Source: an uncultured Burkholderiales bacterium
GTDB taxonomy: Bacteria > Pseudomonadota > Gammaproteobacteria > Burkholderiales > Burkholderiaceae_C
Assembly: GCA_903871545.1 (NCBI GenBank)
Contig: CAIQHG010000048.1
Coordinates: 1-64,000, forward strand
Direction: 5' to 3'
DNA: 64,000 nt
The first letter of the stretch is position 1; the number at the start of each line of letters is the position of its first letter. Position numbers and translations under genes: made by a program. Below are positions 27,150 to 35,422 of the stretch, in pieces. A model generated the notes under the pieces. The model searched no databases, had not been told where the DNA came from, and saw only the letters and a list, made by a program, of their open reading frames with translations.

Positions 27150-28235
27150 ATGATGTTAATCCCAGCAACCGTACTGACAGGATTTCTTGGTTCAGGTAAA
27201 ACCACGCTTTTAAAGCGCGTTTTAAGTGAAGCGCACGGACAAAAAATCGCCATCATAGAGAACGAATTTGGGGAGGAAAACATTGACAACGATATATTGG
27301 TGACAGAAACAGGCGAACAAATCATTCAAATGAGTAACGGCTGTGTGTGTTGCACCATACGAGAGGACTTAAGGACAACGCTTAGAGATTTAGCTGCGAA
27401 AAAGAGAAGCGGTGAGCTCGATTTTGACCGGGTCGTTATAGAGACAACGGGCTTGGCAGATCCTGGTCCGGTTGCCCAAACTTTTTTCATGGACGATGAG
27501 GTTGCAGAGTCTTACTTGTTGGACTCTATCTTGACACTTGTAGACGCCGTACACGCGCAAACCCAACTGAACGATCGCCAAGAGGCCAGACGCCAGGTCG
27601 GGTTTGCCGATCAAATCTTCATTAGTAAAACAGATCTCGTCTCAAGTGCTGATCTGGGTGCTTTGCAACACCGCTTAACGCACATGAACCCAAGGGCCCC
27701 TCAAAAGAGTGTTCATTTTGGAGAAGTGGCGTTGAGCGAAGTTTTTGATCTAAAGGGCTTTAATTTAAATGCCAAATTGGAGATCGATCCTGAGTTCTTA
27801 GCTGAGAGCGAAGCCCACGCTCACCATGATCATGAGCACAAAAAAGGCCACGATCATGATCACGGACCCGACTGTAATCACCCCTCTCACGCCCATGATC
27901 ACCAACACGACCATAGCGGTCATCACCATCATTATGACGATGATGTGAAAAGTTTTGTCTTCAAGTCCAAACGTCCCTTTGATCCAGCAAAGTTAGAGGA
28001 TTTCTTGGGTGCTATAGTGAACATCTATGGCCCCAAGATGCTTCGGTACAAAGGGGTTTTGTTCATGAAGGGGACGGATAAGAAAGTTATTTTTCAAGGC
28101 GTACACCAACTCATGGGTAGTGATTTAGGTCCTGTTTGGGGTAGAGAAGAGCCACGGATGAATAAAATGGTATTCATTGGTATAGATCTGCCAAGAGATA
28201 TTTTCCTGCAAGGCCTAGAACAGTGCTTAGTATGA
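27150..28235 (+). CDS. COG0523 (CobW-like) GTPase metallochaperone, His-rich
   Basis: G3E-family GTPase thought to load or traffic metal ions, zinc being the usual case for this subgroup. Walker A GFLGSGKT is at 11-18, the metal-binding CVCC motif at 65-68 (GCVCCT), Walker B-like VVIETTGLADP at 95-105 and the guanine motif SKTD at 159-162. A His/Asp-rich segment at 223-261 (over 15 His) forms a metal reservoir before the C-terminal CobW_C domain. AAGG precedes the first of two ATGs. It sits directly before dksA, a conserved arrangement in Burkholderiales, and may be controlled through the palindrome at 27091. Confidence 0.88.
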   Translation: MMLIPATVLTGFLGSGKTTLLKRVLSEAHGQKIAIIENEFGEENIDNDILVTETGEQIIQMSNGCVCCTIREDLRTTLRDLAAKKRSGELDFDRVVIETTGLADPGPVAQTFFMDDEVAESYLLDSILTLVDAVHAQTQLNDRQEARRQVGFADQIFISKTDLVSSADLGALQHRLTHMNPRAPQKSVHFGEVALSEVFDLKGFNLNAKLEIDPEFLAESEAHAHHDHEHKKGHDHDHGPDCNHPSHAHDHQHDHSGHHHHYDDDVKSFVFKSKRPFDPAKLEDFLGAIVNIYGPKMLRYKGVLFMKGTDKKVIFQGVHQLMGSDLGPVWGREEPRMNKMVFIGIDLPRDIFLQGLEQCLV

Positions 28236-28440
28236 GTACAATTCGCGCGCATCTAGAAATCATTCAGTTTGATAGTTTTTTTGAAAAGCGCGCCTTGTAA
28301 AGTACCGTTCTTGCTTGTATTTATTTAGCTTCAGTTGGGGGAGTTGTACTTTTAAATAGTCCTCTTTTTGAGATTATTTATAGATTGAAAAAATTAAAAA
28401 TTACTTCTAAATTAGCAACTGCGAAAAGGGAGACATATTC

Positions 28441-29736
28441 ATGACAGCCACCAAAACAAAAAAAGCACTAGCTTCAAAAAAGGTAACTAAAAAAGTTGTG
28501 ACCAAAAAACCAACCCTAAATAAAGTTACGAAGTTGGTAAAGGCCGATAAGGCAAAAAAACCAACAACGGCAACCAAGGCAATCAAGGCAACCAAAGCCC
28601 AAACTGTTTCCAAGCCGCCCTCAAAGTCTGTAAAACCAACGACTAAAAAAGCACCAGCCAAGAAAGTAGTTGTTACTAAAGCGGTTGCTAAAAAAGCCAC
28701 AGCCCAACAACCGACCAAAGGCGTTGGCAAAACGTCTGTTAAAAAAGCTGTCAAAACCGCAACTAAAACAGTAGCCAAAAAAGCCGTAAAAACACCAACC
28801 AAGGTACAAGCAAAATCAGTAGCTAAGGGAGCCGCTAAGGGAGCAGTTAAAGGAGCAGTTAAAGGAGCAGTTAAAGGAGCAGGGACCGTTAAATCTGCGA
28901 CAAAATCCCAATCTAATCCTACAACCACTCCCCCTAAGAAGTCCGCCTCCTCTGCTAAAACCTCCAAAGTGGCTCAGGCCACCAAAGCAGTCAAAGCCGC
29001 TAAGCCCTCCAAACCAATTAAACCAGCTAAATTAGCTAAACCCGCGAAAGTAGCCAAAGTGATCATCAAGGCACCCAAAGTCGATGCCCAAGCTCTTGCA
29101 AAAGCAGCCAAGAGCGCCGTTAAAGCGTCAGAAGAAACGCAAAAAAAATCTCCTAGAGCCGCTAAAGCCATCTCTCTTATGCCGCCCCCACCAGGACAAA
29201 TGGTGGCCTCTACAACTGCAAAGGCAAGCTATACCCCCATGTCCCCACCACAATTACCCAACGTTGTGCCTGTTGTTCACAAAAAAGATGCCAAATTGGC
29301 AAACAACTGGAAATCAAAGCCCTTAAAGGAATTGTCTGACGAAGAGGTTTTGTCCATGCCAGACTCAGAGTACATGAACGATACTCAAATGGCATTTTTC
29401 AAAATGAAACTCACCCAACTCAAATCCGAGATCTTAGCCAATGCTGAAGGAACAACCGAGCACCTCAGAGAAGATACGGTCGTGGTGCCTGACCCAGCAG
29501 ACCGAGCAACGATTGAAGAGGAGCACGCCTTAGAGCTCAGAACCAGAGATCGTGAGCGCAAATTGCTTAAGAAAATTGAGCAGTCAATCACCCGAATTGA
29601 TGCAAATGACTACGGGTACTGTGATGAAACGGGTGAGCCCATAGGCGTTGGCCGTTTATTGGCTAGACCCACTGCAACTTTATCCCTTGAGGCGCAGCAA
29701 CGACGCGAGCTTAAACAAAAAATGTTTGGTGATTAA
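28441..29736 (+). CDS. dksA: DksA-type RNA polymerase-binding factor with a long Lys/Ala-rich N-terminal tail
   Basis: Transcription factor that enters the RNA polymerase secondary channel and acts with ppGpp. The DksA part starts near residue 293 (LKELSDEEVLSMPD); the coiled-coil tip motif DPADRA is at 351-356, and the globular end reads GYCDETGEPIGVGRLLARP. Only one of the four zinc Cys of E. coli DksA is kept, as is usual in betaproteobacterial DksA. What is unusual is the first ~250 residues, almost only Lys, Ala, Thr, Pro and Val, resembling histone H1-like AlgP/PhaF tails. They include a 12-bp repeat (KGAVKGAV). Length is 431 against about 140-150 for the classic protein. A GGGAG Shine-Dalgarno precedes ATG 28441. 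Confidence 0.88.
   Translation: MTATKTKKALASKKVTKKVVTKKPTLNKVTKLVKADKAKKPTTATKAIKATKAQTVSKPPSKSVKPTTKKAPAKKVVVTKAVAKKATAQQPTKGVGKTSVKKAVKTATKTVAKKAVKTPTKVQAKSVAKGAAKGAVKGAVKGAVKGAGTVKSATKSQSNPTTTPPKKSASSAKTSKVAQATKAVKAAKPSKPIKPAKLAKPAKVAKVIIKAPKVDAQALAKAAKSAVKASEETQKKSPRAAKAISLMPPPPGQMVASTTAKASYTPMSPPQLPNVVPVVHKKDAKLANNWKSKPLKELSDEEVLSMPDSEYMNDTQMAFFKMKLTQLKSEILANAEGTTEHLREDTVVVPDPADRATIEEEHALELRTRDRERKLLKKIEQSITRIDANDYGYCDETGEPIGVGRLLARPTATLSLEAQQRRELKQKMFGD
28843..28881 (+). repeat. 12-bp tandem repeat in the dksA tail
   Basis: Three exact copies of gcagttaaagga (28843-28854, 28855-28866, 28867-28878), with related units before them, encode Ala-Val-Lys-Gly. The array keeps the frame and lengthens the basic tail. 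Confidence 0.92.
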
Positions 29737-29767
29737 TCAGAGCGCTTTTACAAGCTCTTAGCCCCTG

Positions 29768-30487
29768 TCAAACGCCCAAAAAGTTATGAAGTTGGGGATT
29801 AAGAAGCATCGCTTTCGAGTCCCCTTCTAAAACGACCAACCCCTTTTGTAGCACCAGTGCTTTATCACTGCGCTTTAACACTTTGTGCCAGTCACGGTCA
29901 ACAATCAAGACCGAGAGACCACTCTTTTTGATCGTCTCTATCACGCTCCACACTTCATCCACAATTAAAGGCGCTAACCCCTCAGTGGCTTCGTCAAGGA
30001 TGATGAGCTCTGGGTGAGTCATCAATGCCCGCCCAATCGAGAGCATTTGTTGTTCACCCCCGGAGAGTTGATTGCCCATATTATTTAATCTCTCTCCTAG
30101 TCGAGGAAAAATACTGAGCACCCGCTCAAGCGTCCACTCGTCTTGGGCTTCTTGACCAAGTCGAGCGGCCATGATCAGGTTCTCACGGACACTCAAGTTT
30201 GAGAATATTCCCCTGCCTTCTGGGACGTAAGCTGCTCCCAACCTAGCCACCAAGTGGGGCTTAGAGTTAGATATGTCGTGTCCAAGAAAATTGATCCGTC
30301 CGTCTCGTTTTGCGACATGGCCCAGTAGGGTGCGAATGAGGGTGCTTTTGCCCATCCCGTTGCGCCCAAGAAGTCCAACGGTTTGTCCCTTGCGGATCTC
30401 TAAATTAACACCTTGCAGGACATGACTGCTACCGTACCAAGCGTGTACGTTTTGAGCTTGCAAAATGATTGCTTTGTCCTCACTCAT
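29768..30487 (-). CDS. Branched-chain-type ABC transporter ATPase (LivF-like)
   Basis: One of two ATPases of a HAAT-family importer, 239 residues. It has Walker A GRNGMGKST, signature LSGGEQQMLSIGRAL, Walker B LIILDEATEGLAP and the family landmark AAYVPEGRGIFSNLSVREN. The sequence after Walker B reads VLIVDRDWHKVL, where LivF proteins usually have VEQN. It overlaps livG by 4 bases. Position in the benzoate cluster suggests an aromatic acid as substrate, not leucine. Confidence 0.9.
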   Translation of the reverse strand: MSEDKAIILQAQNVHAWYGSSHVLQGVNLEIRKGQTVGLLGRNGMGKSTLIRTLLGHVAKRDGRINFLGHDISNSKPHLVARLGAAYVPEGRGIFSNLSVRENLIMAARLGQEAQDEWTLERVLSIFPRLGERLNNMGNQLSGGEQQMLSIGRALMTHPELIILDEATEGLAPLIVDEVWSVIETIKKSGLSVLIVDRDWHKVLKRSDKALVLQKGLVVLEGDSKAMLLNPQLHNFLGV

Positions 30488-31236
30488 GCGTGTTCACCTA
30501 AATAGGCGGTGCGAACGAGGGGGTTGCTCCGCACTTGCTCAGGGGTGCCGGATGCGATAACGCTGCCGTTTACCATTACCGTTATCAAATCCGATATTTT
30601 GAATACGGCGTCCATATCGTGTTCGACCAATAAAATGGCATGCTCACGTTTCAAATCTATGAGTAAGGCAAGCATTCGCTCACTCTCCTCTGCCCCCATT
30701 CCGGCGAGGGGCTCATCCAGGAGTAGCACCCGCGGAGAGGTGGCTAAACACATAGCGATTTCTAATTGACGTTTTTGTCCGTGGCTTAAAAAACCCGCAG
30801 GTCGCTCAAGCTGCGCCTCCAATCCAACAAGACGCGCCACCTCACGCGCAGTGTCAAGAGATTTGGGGTCCCTTTGCGCGTTAATCCAAATAGCCCAACC
30901 CCTTTGTGAGTGGGCTTGGGCAGAGAGTCGGCAGTTCTCAAGCACAGTGAATGTAGGGTAGACGGTATTTCTTTGATAACTGCGCCCAAGTCCCGTTTGG
31001 GCTCTCTTGGCCTGAGACCAATTTGATACATCTTGTCCCAGTAAGTTGACCTGGCCAGAGGAGGGTTTGAGCTCACCTGATAAAAGATTAATCAAAGTAG
31101 ACTTGCCCGCTCCGTTGGTCCCTATAACGGCTTGGATAGTCCCTCTCTTAAGGCTTAGGGATACATCTTTGACGGCTACCAAGCCTCCAAAGTGGCGACT
31201 CAGGTGGTTGCAACTCATGAGGGTGGTGGTGCTCAT
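30484..31236 (-). CDS. Branched-chain-type ABC transporter ATPase (LivG-like)
   Basis: Second ATPase, 250 residues, with Walker A GTNGAGKST, a Q-loop region LGRSYQRNTVYPTFTVLEN, the signature variant FLSHGQKRQLEIAMCLA and Walker B VLLLDEPLAGMG, then LLVEHDMDAVF with the switch His. All functional motifs are present. Start and stop overlap both neighbours by 4 bases, so livM, livG and livF are translationally coupled. Confidence 0.9.
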   Translation of the reverse strand: MSTTTLMSCNHLSRHFGGLVAVKDVSLSLKRGTIQAVIGTNGAGKSTLINLLSGELKPSSGQVNLLGQDVSNWSQAKRAQTGLGRSYQRNTVYPTFTVLENCRLSAQAHSQRGWAIWINAQRDPKSLDTAREVARLVGLEAQLERPAGFLSHGQKRQLEIAMCLATSPRVLLLDEPLAGMGAEESERMLALLIDLKREHAILLVEHDMDAVFKISDLITVMVNGSVIASGTPEQVRSNPLVRTAYLGEHA

Positions 31237-32231
31237 AGTCGTTGCTCCACACTGGGTGAGGGGGGCTCTGCGCCAGCCCCTCCTCTTAAGCGCTTAACGA
31301 ACTGCGAGGGTAGGGCAATTAGCCCTTGGGGCATAAAGGCGACGCAGACAATGACACTTATACCAAGACTCAACTGCCAGTGCTTTGCAAAGCCTGCAAA
31401 TACAGCCTCGGATTGGAATAGCTCTTGCAAAAATGCAAATGCAAAGGATCCTATAAGGGCGCCACCCAAGCGGCCCAAACCACCTAAGATGATCATCACC
31501 AAGACTGCCCCACTCAAGTGCCAACTTAATAACTCTGGATTGACAAAACCGTCTTTAACTGCGAACAAATAACCAGCCCACCCAGCGATCATCCCTGAAA
31601 CAGTAAAAGCGCTCAGCTTGTAGGGGTAGGTAGAAAACCCGCTTGCTTTCATGCGCTGTTCGTTCACGCGGATCCCTGCCAGGGCGCGTCCGAAGGGAGA
31701 AAGGCTTAATTGGTTGAGAATTAAATAACCCGCCAAAAGGCTTACCCATATAGCCGCATAAAGATGCATCGGTTTATCAAGGTCTATCCACCCAAGGGCA
31801 GGTTTGACGTATAGGAAGATGCCGTCAGTCCCCCCTCCTATTGGGGTGTCGTGGACGATAAAGTAAGCCATCTGCGCAAACGCCAAGGTCACCATGATGA
31901 AATAAACGCCGCTCGTTCTCAGTGAGAGGGCGCCGACCAAGAGGGCAAATAGACCAGCACAAAAAACAGACTCCAAAAGTAACAAAATGAGCGGTGCAGG
32001 ACTTGAGTCTGCAGGGCTGAGCAGAACGGCTGCATACGCGCCAATTCCAAAAAAAGCGGCTTGACCAAAACACACCAAACCAGTGGTACCGACCAATAAC
32101 TCAAGGCTCAAAGCTAAAAGTGCGTAAATCATGATCTTCGCCACTAAATCAACACCGTAAGCACTCGAGAACCAAGGCCAAAGTGCCAAAGAAGCAAAGA
32201 AAATAACTAAAGAAGGGGTTGAGTAGCGCAT
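31233..32231 (-). CDS. Branched-chain-type ABC transporter permease (LivM-like)
   Basis: Inner-membrane permease of 332 residues with about nine hydrophobic segments. The LivM signature GLVCFGQAAFFGIGAYAAVL (residues 51-70) and the coupling region SPFGRALAGIRVNEQRMKASG are visible. It follows the LivH-like gene by 18 bp and pairs with it to form the channel for the putative benzoate importer. Confidence 0.9.
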   Translation of the reverse strand: MRYSTPSLVIFFASLALWPWFSSAYGVDLVAKIMIYALLALSLELLVGTTGLVCFGQAAFFGIGAYAAVLLSPADSSPAPLILLLLESVFCAGLFALLVGALSLRTSGVYFIMVTLAFAQMAYFIVHDTPIGGGTDGIFLYVKPALGWIDLDKPMHLYAAIWVSLLAGYLILNQLSLSPFGRALAGIRVNEQRMKASGFSTYPYKLSAFTVSGMIAGWAGYLFAVKDGFVNPELLSWHLSGAVLVMIILGGLGRLGGALIGSFAFAFLQELFQSEAVFAGFAKHWQLSLGISVIVCVAFMPQGLIALPSQFVKRLRGGAGAEPPSPSVEQRL

Positions 32232-32249
32232 GGGGTAGGTCTCGGCTTA

Positions 32250-33128
32250 TTAGTCTTTAAATAATCCGTTAGGACGCCATAAAAGAATGAATGCCATCAG
32301 CACATAAACCAGCATACCTGAGATTTGAGGCAACAACAGTTTGCCAAATGTGTCGACTAGTCCCACCAACAAAGATGCAAGCATAGCCCCCCGAATGGAT
32401 CCGATCCCACCAATCACGACGACCACAAAGCAGATGATCAAAACCGAGCTGCCCATGCCCGGATAGACGCTTGAGACGGGCGCTGAAATCATACCCGCAA
32501 AAGCGGCAAGAGCCACTCCTGAGGCAAACACAGTGCGGTAAAGAAGTGTGATGTCGATCCCTAAACTTTGTACCATCTCTCGGTTACTCGTGCCTGCACG
32601 TATCATCATACCCAGGCGGGTTCGTTTAAAAACCAGCCACATCCCAAGGGCAAGAACCAAACATATGCCACTCATAAAAAGGCGGTAAAGCGGGTAGGTT
32701 AGAACCGCATTCAAAGGGATGGATACATCCAAGAATTTAGGCGTTTCAACTGAGTGCACATCATCGCCAAGCAAAATACTTCTGAGCTCCTCGAACACCA
32801 AAATGAGTCCGTAAGTCATGAGTACTTGTTGCAGGTGTTCTCGCTCATACAAAAAACTAAAAAAGATCCACTCCAATAGATAACCCAAAATGACAGAAAA
32901 AATGAGACCTACCAACAGGGTAGTGAAAAACCCTCCCCCTAAAATCGACGCAACCATGGGGGCTAAAGCGTAGGACATGTAAGCCCCCAACATGTAGAAG
33001 CTTCCGTGAGCAAGGTTGATCACGCCCATGATGCCAAAAATCAAAGTTAAACCCGAGGCAATCAAAAACAGAAGTAACCCGTACTGGAGTGCGTTGAGGC
33101 ACTGAATGAAAAAGATAGCAAAGTCCAT
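32250..33128 (-). CDS. Branched-chain-type ABC transporter permease (LivH-like)
   Basis: Permease of 292 residues. The N-terminal FIQCLNALQYGLLLFLIASG and the LivH marker INLAHGSFYMLGAYMSYAL are present, and the cytoplasmic loop RTRLGMMIRAGTSNREMVQSLG fits the ATPase-docking region. It is the first membrane gene of the importer and is 151 bp from the binding-protein gene, a gap that contains a GC-rich 10-bp repeat. Confidence 0.9.
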   Translation of the reverse strand: MDFAIFFIQCLNALQYGLLLFLIASGLTLIFGIMGVINLAHGSFYMLGAYMSYALAPMVASILGGGFFTTLLVGLIFSVILGYLLEWIFFSFLYEREHLQQVLMTYGLILVFEELRSILLGDDVHSVETPKFLDVSIPLNAVLTYPLYRLFMSGICLVLALGMWLVFKRTRLGMMIRAGTSNREMVQSLGIDITLLYRTVFASGVALAAFAGMISAPVSSVYPGMGSSVLIICFVVVVIGGIGSIRGAMLASLLVGLVDTFGKLLLPQISGMLVYVLMAFILLWRPNGLFKD

Positions 33129-33228
33129 TGGGCTTTATAAAGCTTTTAAATGAAAGGTCTGTAAATAACTGCTTGCTTGAGAGTTAAGCGTCCAGATGTG
33201 AGTGGTTGGCTTGTTTAGAGGTTATACA

Positions 33229-33275
33229 AGCGCAGCACCAAGCACGCCCAAGCACGCGCGGGCACGCGCAGGCGG
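33229..33275. repeat. GC-rich 10-bp repeat downstream of the binding-protein gene
   Basis: Units agcacgccca (33241), agcacgcgcg (33251) and ggcacgcgca (33261) are in exact 10-bp register, with degenerate units on each side. It lies between the binding-protein stop and the LivH start on the minus strand. It may slow polymerase or form structure that lowers distal expression. Confidence 0.7.
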
Positions 33276-33279
33276 TCCC

Positions 33280-34488
33280 TTACATCTTGCACCCTAGTCC
33301 AGGATCTGCCAACGCTTTGGAGGCAACGCCTTCGTTCACGTTTTCTTTGTCGACCACACGTCTTAGGTAAATATCTTGAACCGGGTTGTGGCTGCTAGAC
33401 AGCGTGAAAGCACCTCTAGGGCTGTCTATTTTGGCCTTGCGCAGGGCTTGTGCAAAGTCGCTAATATTTTTCGGATCCCCTTTCGTGGCCCCCAGTCCTA
33501 TACCAAGCATTTGAGCCGCGTCATAGCCTTGGACTGCGTACACATCGGGTTGCAATTTATAGGCTTTTGCGTAAGCTAAACGAAAGCTTTGGTCGCGTTT
33601 GAAATTCAAATTGTCTGCGTAATGCAGGGTTGTTAAGATGCCGTCTGCGTCCGCGCCCTCAGCGTCCAAGACCCCGTCTGTTAAAAAGCCTGAGCCGTAC
33701 AGGGGAATACTTTTCTTCAAACCAGAGGCAGCGTAATCTTTCACAAATTTAACGGCCCCAGCGCCTGCAAAAAACGTAAATACGGCGTCAGGTTTTAGGG
33801 AAGCGATCTCGGTCAAAAGGGCTTGAAACTCCACGTTTGGAAACGGTAATGTCAAGTCCTTGATAACAGCTCCACCGCCTTTTTCGAAACCGTCTTTAAA
33901 ACCTTTCATCGTCTCCTCACCGGCTGCGTACTTCCACGTAATGGTGACGATGCGTTTGTGTCCCTTTTTAGCAGCCACTTCGCCCATGGCGTAACCGGGT
34001 TGCCAATTGGAGAAGCTGGATCGAAAAATATTGGGTGCGCACATCGGACCAGTGACTGCAACGGCGCCCGCATTGGGGACGATCAGCAAAGTGCCTGATT
34101 CTTTAGCGGCTTTGGCCATAGCCATGGCAACCCCGCTATGAACGGAGCCAATGATCACGTCCACGTTATCGCGTTTGATGAGTTTGTTGACGTTATCAGC
34201 CGCTTTGGAGGGATCGCTCTCATCATCGACTCGGACGTACTCAATTTCGCGCCCAGCAATTTTGCCGCCCTGCTCGGCCACGTACAAACGAAAGCCGTTA
34301 TCAATCGCAGTGCCAAGGGCTGCGTAAGTGCCCGTAGCGGGAAGCATGAATCCGATTTTTAATTTAGCCCCTGAAGATTGAGCTTGGGGTTGAGCCTGGG
34401 ACTGCGCTTGAGCCTGAATGCCGAGAAAGGGTGTTGAGCTGAGCAAAGCAAAAGTGATTCCTAAATTGAGAAGATTTCTTTTATGCAT
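33280..34488 (-). CDS. ABC transporter periplasmic binding protein (LivK-like), probably for benzoate
   Basis: Type I periplasmic binding protein of 402 residues. A Sec signal at 1-26 (ending GIQAQA) is followed by a Gln/Ala repeat (QAQSQAQPQAQ) before the folded domain: LKIGFMLPATGTYAALGTAIDNG, EYVRVDDESDPSKAADNVNKLI, IIGSVHSGVAMAMA, and TITWKYAAGEETMKGF. The family includes binding proteins for benzoate and other aromatics. Position between benzoate-CoA ligase and the Liv-type permeases supports a role in aromatic acid uptake; the ligand itself cannot be read from sequence. Confidence 0.87.
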   Translation of the reverse strand: MHKRNLLNLGITFALLSSTPFLGIQAQAQSQAQPQAQSSGAKLKIGFMLPATGTYAALGTAIDNGFRLYVAEQGGKIAGREIEYVRVDDESDPSKAADNVNKLIKRDNVDVIIGSVHSGVAMAMAKAAKESGTLLIVPNAGAVAVTGPMCAPNIFRSSFSNWQPGYAMGEVAAKKGHKRIVTITWKYAAGEETMKGFKDGFEKGGGAVIKDLTLPFPNVEFQALLTEIASLKPDAVFTFFAGAGAVKFVKDYAASGLKKSIPLYGSGFLTDGVLDAEGADADGILTTLHYADNLNFKRDQSFRLAYAKAYKLQPDVYAVQGYDAAQMLGIGLGATKGDPKNISDFAQALRKAKIDSPRGAFTLSSSHNPVQDIYLRRVVDKENVNEGVASKALADPGLGCKM

Positions 34489-34522
34489 AACTGTCCTGAT
34501 TTAAAAAAAGATAAAAATAATG

Positions 34523-35407
34523 TCAAGTGTTGTGATTTTTGAAAAAAACTGAGCAAGCCTGCATCAAACTCCCTACTTGGTCTTTGTGGGGGGAGTGTCC
34601 GCAATCATTGATTTCAAGTAACTCCGTTTGAGGTGCTAAGGTTGCAATCTGTCTGATTTGTCTGAGCGTGCCGTATTCGTCCTCTTTGCCCTGCACAGCT
34701 AGGATAGGACAAGTGATCGTTGAAATCTCCTCTTCAATGGACCAACTCTTAAACGCTGGACTCAACCAAACTTGGTTCCAATTCCAAAAGGCTTGATCCA
34801 CGTCGACATGATAACGGCTTAATCGAGACCGTAAATCAGTGTTTTCATAGGCCTCTTTGGCTTTTGTTATGCTGAGGAGTGACTTTTCTTCAACAAAGAT
34901 GTGAGGAGCCATGACGATAAGTCCAGCAGTGGGACGGCAAGCGGCGTACAAAAGCGCGATTGACCCACCGTCGCTGTGCCCAAAAAGCCAAGGGGGGGTA
35001 CGCACGTTTAATGCCTTTAAAAGGGCTGGTAACACCTCAAAGGCCTCCTTGTGCATAAAGTCGTTTTCAAAAGACTCCTTTGGGCTGCGTTTTGAAGACT
35101 GGCCGTAGCCTGGGCGTGAGTAGACCAGTCCTTTGACTCTCAAAGCCTTGCAAAGAGCCAGCGGGAAATCCCTCCACATCGCAACCGAGCCTAGCCCTTC
35201 ATGCAGAAAAATCATAACGGGTGCGCTTGCTAAAACTTCTACTCTTTCAACGCTTTTTAAATTTATTCCAGTTTGAACCCTTGCATCAGTCCAGCCTGGA
35301 CCCTCTTTAGGGGGTTGTCCCCCATGCAAAGCGGGCTCAATCCATTGGTATTCAATTGACACCGTGCTGTGGGGCAAATGGATTTGTGCAAACAAGGGCG
35401 TATGCAT
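34523..35407 (-). CDS. Alpha/beta hydrolase of the benzoate cluster
   Basis: Alpha/beta hydrolase fold, 294 residues. The nucleophile elbow GHSDGGS is at about residues 147-153, with the candidate acid in VQGKEDEYG and the base in NDCGHSPHKDQ; the oxyanion region is FLHEGLGSVAMWRDFP. Homologues occur in box clusters of other Burkholderiales next to benzoate-CoA ligase, where hydrolysis of a CoA ester or lactone intermediate has been considered. It is 15 bp downstream of the ligase, in the same operon. Confidence 0.85.
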   Translation of the reverse strand: MHTPLFAQIHLPHSTVSIEYQWIEPALHGGQPPKEGPGWTDARVQTGINLKSVERVEVLASAPVMIFLHEGLGSVAMWRDFPLALCKALRVKGLVYSRPGYGQSSKRSPKESFENDFMHKEAFEVLPALLKALNVRTPPWLFGHSDGGSIALLYAACRPTAGLIVMAPHIFVEEKSLLSITKAKEAYENTDLRSRLSRYHVDVDQAFWNWNQVWLSPAFKSWSIEEEISTITCPILAVQGKEDEYGTLRQIRQIATLAPQTELLEINDCGHSPHKDQVGSLMQACSVFFKNHNT

Positions 35408-35422
35408 TGTGTTTAACGATGC

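Noticed and set aside
28407-28967. 186-codon open frame opposite the dksA tail
   Set aside because: It mirrors the Lys/Ala-rich coding repeat on the other strand; hydrophobic repeats arise from the codon pattern and no start signal is seen.
28441-29736. Zinc-starvation DksA2-type paralogue because three of four zinc Cys are missing
   Set aside because: Cys-poor DksA with this C-terminal sequence is, to my knowledge, the ordinary betaproteobacterial form, so the loss alone is not evidence for a zinc-independent paralogue.
29737-29767. Terminator between dksA and the transport operon
   Set aside because: AGAGC/GCTCT is only a 5-bp stem with a 10-nt loop and no T-tract.
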